Translations under genes and position numbers: made by a program
Notes under the pieces: generated by a model
The model's database searches: none
What the model was told of the DNA's origin: nothing
What the model saw: only the letters and a program-made list of their open reading frames with translations
DNA from: Deltaproteobacteria bacterium
GTDB lineage: Bacteria > Desulfobacterota > Syntrophia > Syntrophales > Fen-1087
Direction: 5' to 3'
DNA length: 7,329 nt
NCBI GenBank assembly: GCA_026388595.1
Contig: JAPLJM010000128.1
Coordinates: 1 to 7,329, forward strand
In this document: positions 5,975 to 7,329 of the stretch, in pieces
Numbering within the stretch: the stretch's first letter is position 1
Layout: every line of letters begins with the position of its first letter

Positions 5975-6910
5975 TCAAACCTTGCCACCGCAGGTATGGG
6001 CCTGCAGGTATTGTGACAGCTCATCCAGCGTCTTCTCATAGCAGCCATTCTCAAGCCGCACCGCGCCACGCCGCTCGAGGCACTCGAGATGCTTCTTTAT
6101 CAGTGCCCGCTCGCCGAATTCAAAAAAGGCCCGTGGTTCCCGTGGTCGCCCGTAGACCAGCCACAGGTTGACAATGTCCTCAAGGCTTTTCGGGTGACCC
6201 AACGCCTGCAGGAGCCTGCCTTCCCTTTCGTAAATCACTTGCTCGTACTTTTCCCAGAGCTCATTCGGCGGCTCTTCAAAAACACCCGTCTCATGACCGG
6301 TCAGCCAGAGGCGGGCGGGAATCTTTTTCAGACGCTGTAAGGAGGAGATTGTTTCTTCGATGCTTGAGTAGGCGTCGCCATACCAGGGTCCGAAGCGCGT
6401 CAGATCGTAGTCTCCCAGAAAAAGCACGGCGGGCTCCCGAAAAAAGAAGGCCATATGCCCCGGGGTATGTCCCGGTGAGCCAATCACATCTACGGTCAGG
6501 GTATCCAGCCGGATCGTATCACCGTCCCGAAGAAATCCATGAGGCCGGCGCGGCCGGAAGCGGAATTGATTGATGATGGCCTGACGCCAGTATTCACGCT
6601 GTTCGCGATCATGAAGGCCATACCAGTCCAAGAGCACTTCCAGATCTGAAAGGGGAGGGGCATCGGCATGAGAAATCCACAGAGGAACGTCTTCAAACAG
6701 ATCCAGATGTGTGAAATGATCCTCATGCCAATGACTGAGCCAGACGGCCTTGACGCCGTGCTGATCCCGGATTTCTTCAAGCCGTCTGCGGTCGGAAGCA
6801 GGATCGATGAGAATGCCTGCCCCGTCAATATAGACGGAATGGCAAAAGGGGTATTTTCCTTTATTTTCACCTGGGATGAACCAGACGGTGCCGAAATGCC
6901 TTTCTTCCAT
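5975..6910 (-). CDS. Metallo-beta-lactamase-fold hydrolase with C-terminal winged-helix-like domain
   Basis: This 311-residue cytoplasmic protein has a complete two-metal MBL site: HWHEDH (His60, His62, Asp64, His65), His148 in SPGHTPGH, Asp167 in LGDYD and His206 in LTGHE. These ligands indicate an active, probably zinc, hydrolase; the substrate cannot be told from sequence. Residues about 235-295 look like the small helical/winged-helix tail seen in LACTB2- and glyoxalase II-related MBL proteins (LIKKHLECLERRGAVRLENG). An insertion around residues 84-125, rich in Trp, Tyr and Arg, lies between the first two metal motifs and may shape the pocket. AGGAG (plus 6918-6922), 7 nt upstream, supports the ATG. 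The gene converges on the PHA depolymerase with 20 bp between stop codons. A thioesterase role with that gene is possible, but only proximity supports it. Confidence 0.85.
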   Translation of the reverse strand: MEERHFGTVWFIPGENKGKYPFCHSVYIDGAGILIDPASDRRRLEEIRDQHGVKAVWLSHWHEDHFTHLDLFEDVPLWISHADAPPLSDLEVLLDWYGLHDREQREYWRQAIINQFRFRPRRPHGFLRDGDTIRLDTLTVDVIGSPGHTPGHMAFFFREPAVLFLGDYDLTRFGPWYGDAYSSIEETISSLQRLKKIPARLWLTGHETGVFEEPPNELWEKYEQVIYEREGRLLQALGHPKSLEDIVNLWLVYGRPREPRAFFEFGERALIKKHLECLERRGAVRLENGCYEKTLDELSQYLQAHTCGGKV

Positions 6911-6951
6911 GACTGCTCTCCTGTTATGAGCCTGGCAAAGAGAAAATAAGG

Positions 6952-6973
6952 TATCCTGATCGTCAGGCCTGAC
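6952..6973. promoter_or_regulatory. Palindrome cluster upstream of the MBL hydrolase gene
   Basis: GTCAGGCCTGAC (6962-6973) is a perfect 12-bp palindrome. The half-site CCTGA also occurs at 6955-6959, forming a second dyad CCTGA-TCG-TCAGG that shares the middle arm. TATCCTGAT (6952-6960) recurs exactly at 7031-7039. The cluster is about 40-65 bp upstream of the MBL start codon, a usual place for an operator. Confidence 0.4.
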
Positions 6974-7123
6974 ATACCCTTGTTTATGAGTACTGTAAAC
7001 AAAAAATCAAGAAAAATCGTTAAGGCTTATTATCCTGATTGATACTCACCATCACGATGAATTTTGAAAGCAGCCTCTTGTCAAAGGTTAAAATATGTTC
7101 TCAAAATAAAGCAATGTAATTCC

Positions 7124-7152
7124 TTGACCCCCCAGCCAAATTCGCCTATATT
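7124..7152 (+). promoter_or_regulatory. Promoter of adk
   Basis: TTGACC (7124-7129, five of six) is followed by a 17-bp spacer and TATATT (7147-7152, five of six). This is the best-matching promoter in the window, as expected for a housekeeping gene. The predicted start near 7159 leaves a leader of about 136 nt. Confidence 0.7.
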
Positions 7153-7224
7153 GCCGCACCTTAAAATTGATGGTACCGCAAAAAAATACACCCCCTCGAT
7201 GGGAAAAACGTGAAGAGGAGGGGA

Positions 7225-7251
7225 ATGGACTATTTGCGACCGTCAAAATGA
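7225..7251 (+). CDS. Candidate 8-codon mini-ORF in the adk leader
   Basis: ATG at 7225 encodes MDYLRPSK and stops at TGA 7249-7251. A strong purine run, GAGGAGG (7215-7221), precedes it; an in-frame GTG at 7210 would give 13 codons. Its stop overlaps the next ATG as ATGA. A leader-peptide role is inference. Confidence 0.3.
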   Translation: MDYLRPSK

Positions 7252-7298
7252 GGTGTCCTGAAAATATCGCAATACGACACGGAGGTAATATCTCATGA
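7248..7298 (+). CDS. Candidate 16-codon mini-ORF overlapping the adk start
   Basis: ATG at 7248 encodes MRCPENIAIRHGGNIS and stops at TGA 7296-7298, which overlaps the adk ATG (7295-7297) as ATGA. It has no ribosome site of its own, so translation would need coupling to the preceding mini-ORF. The adk ribosome site lies inside it, encoding Gly-Gly. Confidence 0.25.
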   Translation: MRCPENIAIRHGGNIS

Positions 7299-7329
7299 AA
7301 ATCATTCTGTTGGGAGCGCCCGGGGCAGG
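7295..7329 (+). CDS. adk: Adenylate kinase, N-terminal fragment (runs off right edge)
   Basis: The visible residues MKIILLGAPGAG are the opening strand and the start of the P-loop (GAPGAGKGT) typical of bacterial adenylate kinase, which converts ATP and AMP to two ADP in the cytoplasm. GGAGGT (7281-7286) with 8 nt spacing supports the ATG. In many bacteria adk follows secY in the ribosomal-protein cluster; here it has its own promoter after a convergent/divergent break, so any such genes are not immediately upstream. Only 11 full codons are seen, but the P-loop is distinctive. Confidence 0.88.
   Translation, partial: MKIILLGAPGA

Larger units (their letters stand above)
6911..7294. other. 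Divergent control region, MBL hydrolase / adenylate kinase
   Basis: This 384-bp region contains a palindrome cluster near the MBL gene, a strong adk promoter and two tiny overlapping ORFs before adk, all listed separately. I could not fix the leftward promoter: TTTACA followed 17 bp on by TATGTC is the best pair, and its -10 (plus 6972-6977) abuts the palindrome. The centre (about 6985-7120) is AT-rich with no supported gene. Confidence 0.55.

Noticed and set aside
6496..7002. 168-codon minus-strand ORF overlapping the MBL gene in another frame
   Set aside because: The MBL frame contains all metal ligands; this frame shows no family features and starts in the AT-rich control region without a ribosome site.
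6986..7039. 17-codon lysine-rich ORF in the adk upstream region
   Set aside because: No ribosome site, and it lies upstream of the adk promoter in AT-rich DNA; most likely chance.
1..7329. CRISPR array, mobile element, toxin-antitoxin or defence system
   Set aside because: No regularly spaced repeats, terminal inverted repeats, transposase motifs or defence domains were found; all large genes fit envelope or core metabolic families.

Overview
This window looks like ordinary chromosome of a Gram-negative, probably deltaproteobacterial (Desulfobacterota, perhaps Syntrophales-like), bacterium. That placement is inference from protein style: an outer-membrane OmpA-type anchor, an AMIN domain, a Sel1-SLT lytic transglycosylase, an intracellular polyhydroxyalkanoate (PHA) depolymerase-like hydrolase, and moderate G+C with AT-rich intergenic regions. 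I see no transposase, integrase, phage gene, CRISPR array, tRNA or rRNA.

Layout, left to right. (1) Positions 1-213, minus strand: the first 71 codons of an unrecognised protein running off the left edge. (2) 536-1408, plus: a secreted AMIN-TPR protein behind an extended -10 promoter. (3) 1409-1627: a convergent gap with two perfect hairpins. (4) 1628-2848, minus: a secreted von Willebrand A (VWA)-OmpA fusion with a 351-bp leader/promoter region upstream. (5) 3200-4144, minus, GTG start: a secreted Sel1-SLT lytic transglycosylase. (6) 4145-4538: a divergent control region with two face-to-face TTGACA promoters, a perfect 15-bp palindrome inside one of them, and a possible 31-codon leader ORF. 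(7) 4539-5954, plus: a PhaZ-type PHA depolymerase with an intact Cys-Asp-His triad. (8) 5975-6910, minus: a metallo-beta-lactamase-fold hydrolase, convergent with the depolymerase and only 20 bp away. (9) 6911-7294: a control region with a 12-bp palindrome, a strong promoter for adk, and two tiny overlapping ORFs leading into it. (10) 7295 to the right edge: the first codons of adenylate kinase.

Functionally, the left half is an envelope group: three exported proteins whose domains bind or cut peptidoglycan (AMIN, OmpA, SLT), two of them carrying TPR/Sel1 helical repeats. They are not an operon, since each has its own spacing and likely its own promoter. The right half is metabolic: storage-polymer hydrolysis, a hydrolase of unknown substrate, and nucleotide metabolism. 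I find no evidence of a new multi-gene system. The items most worth a second look are regulatory: the palindrome in the transglycosylase promoter, the mini-ORF chain before adk, and the leader ORF before the depolymerase.
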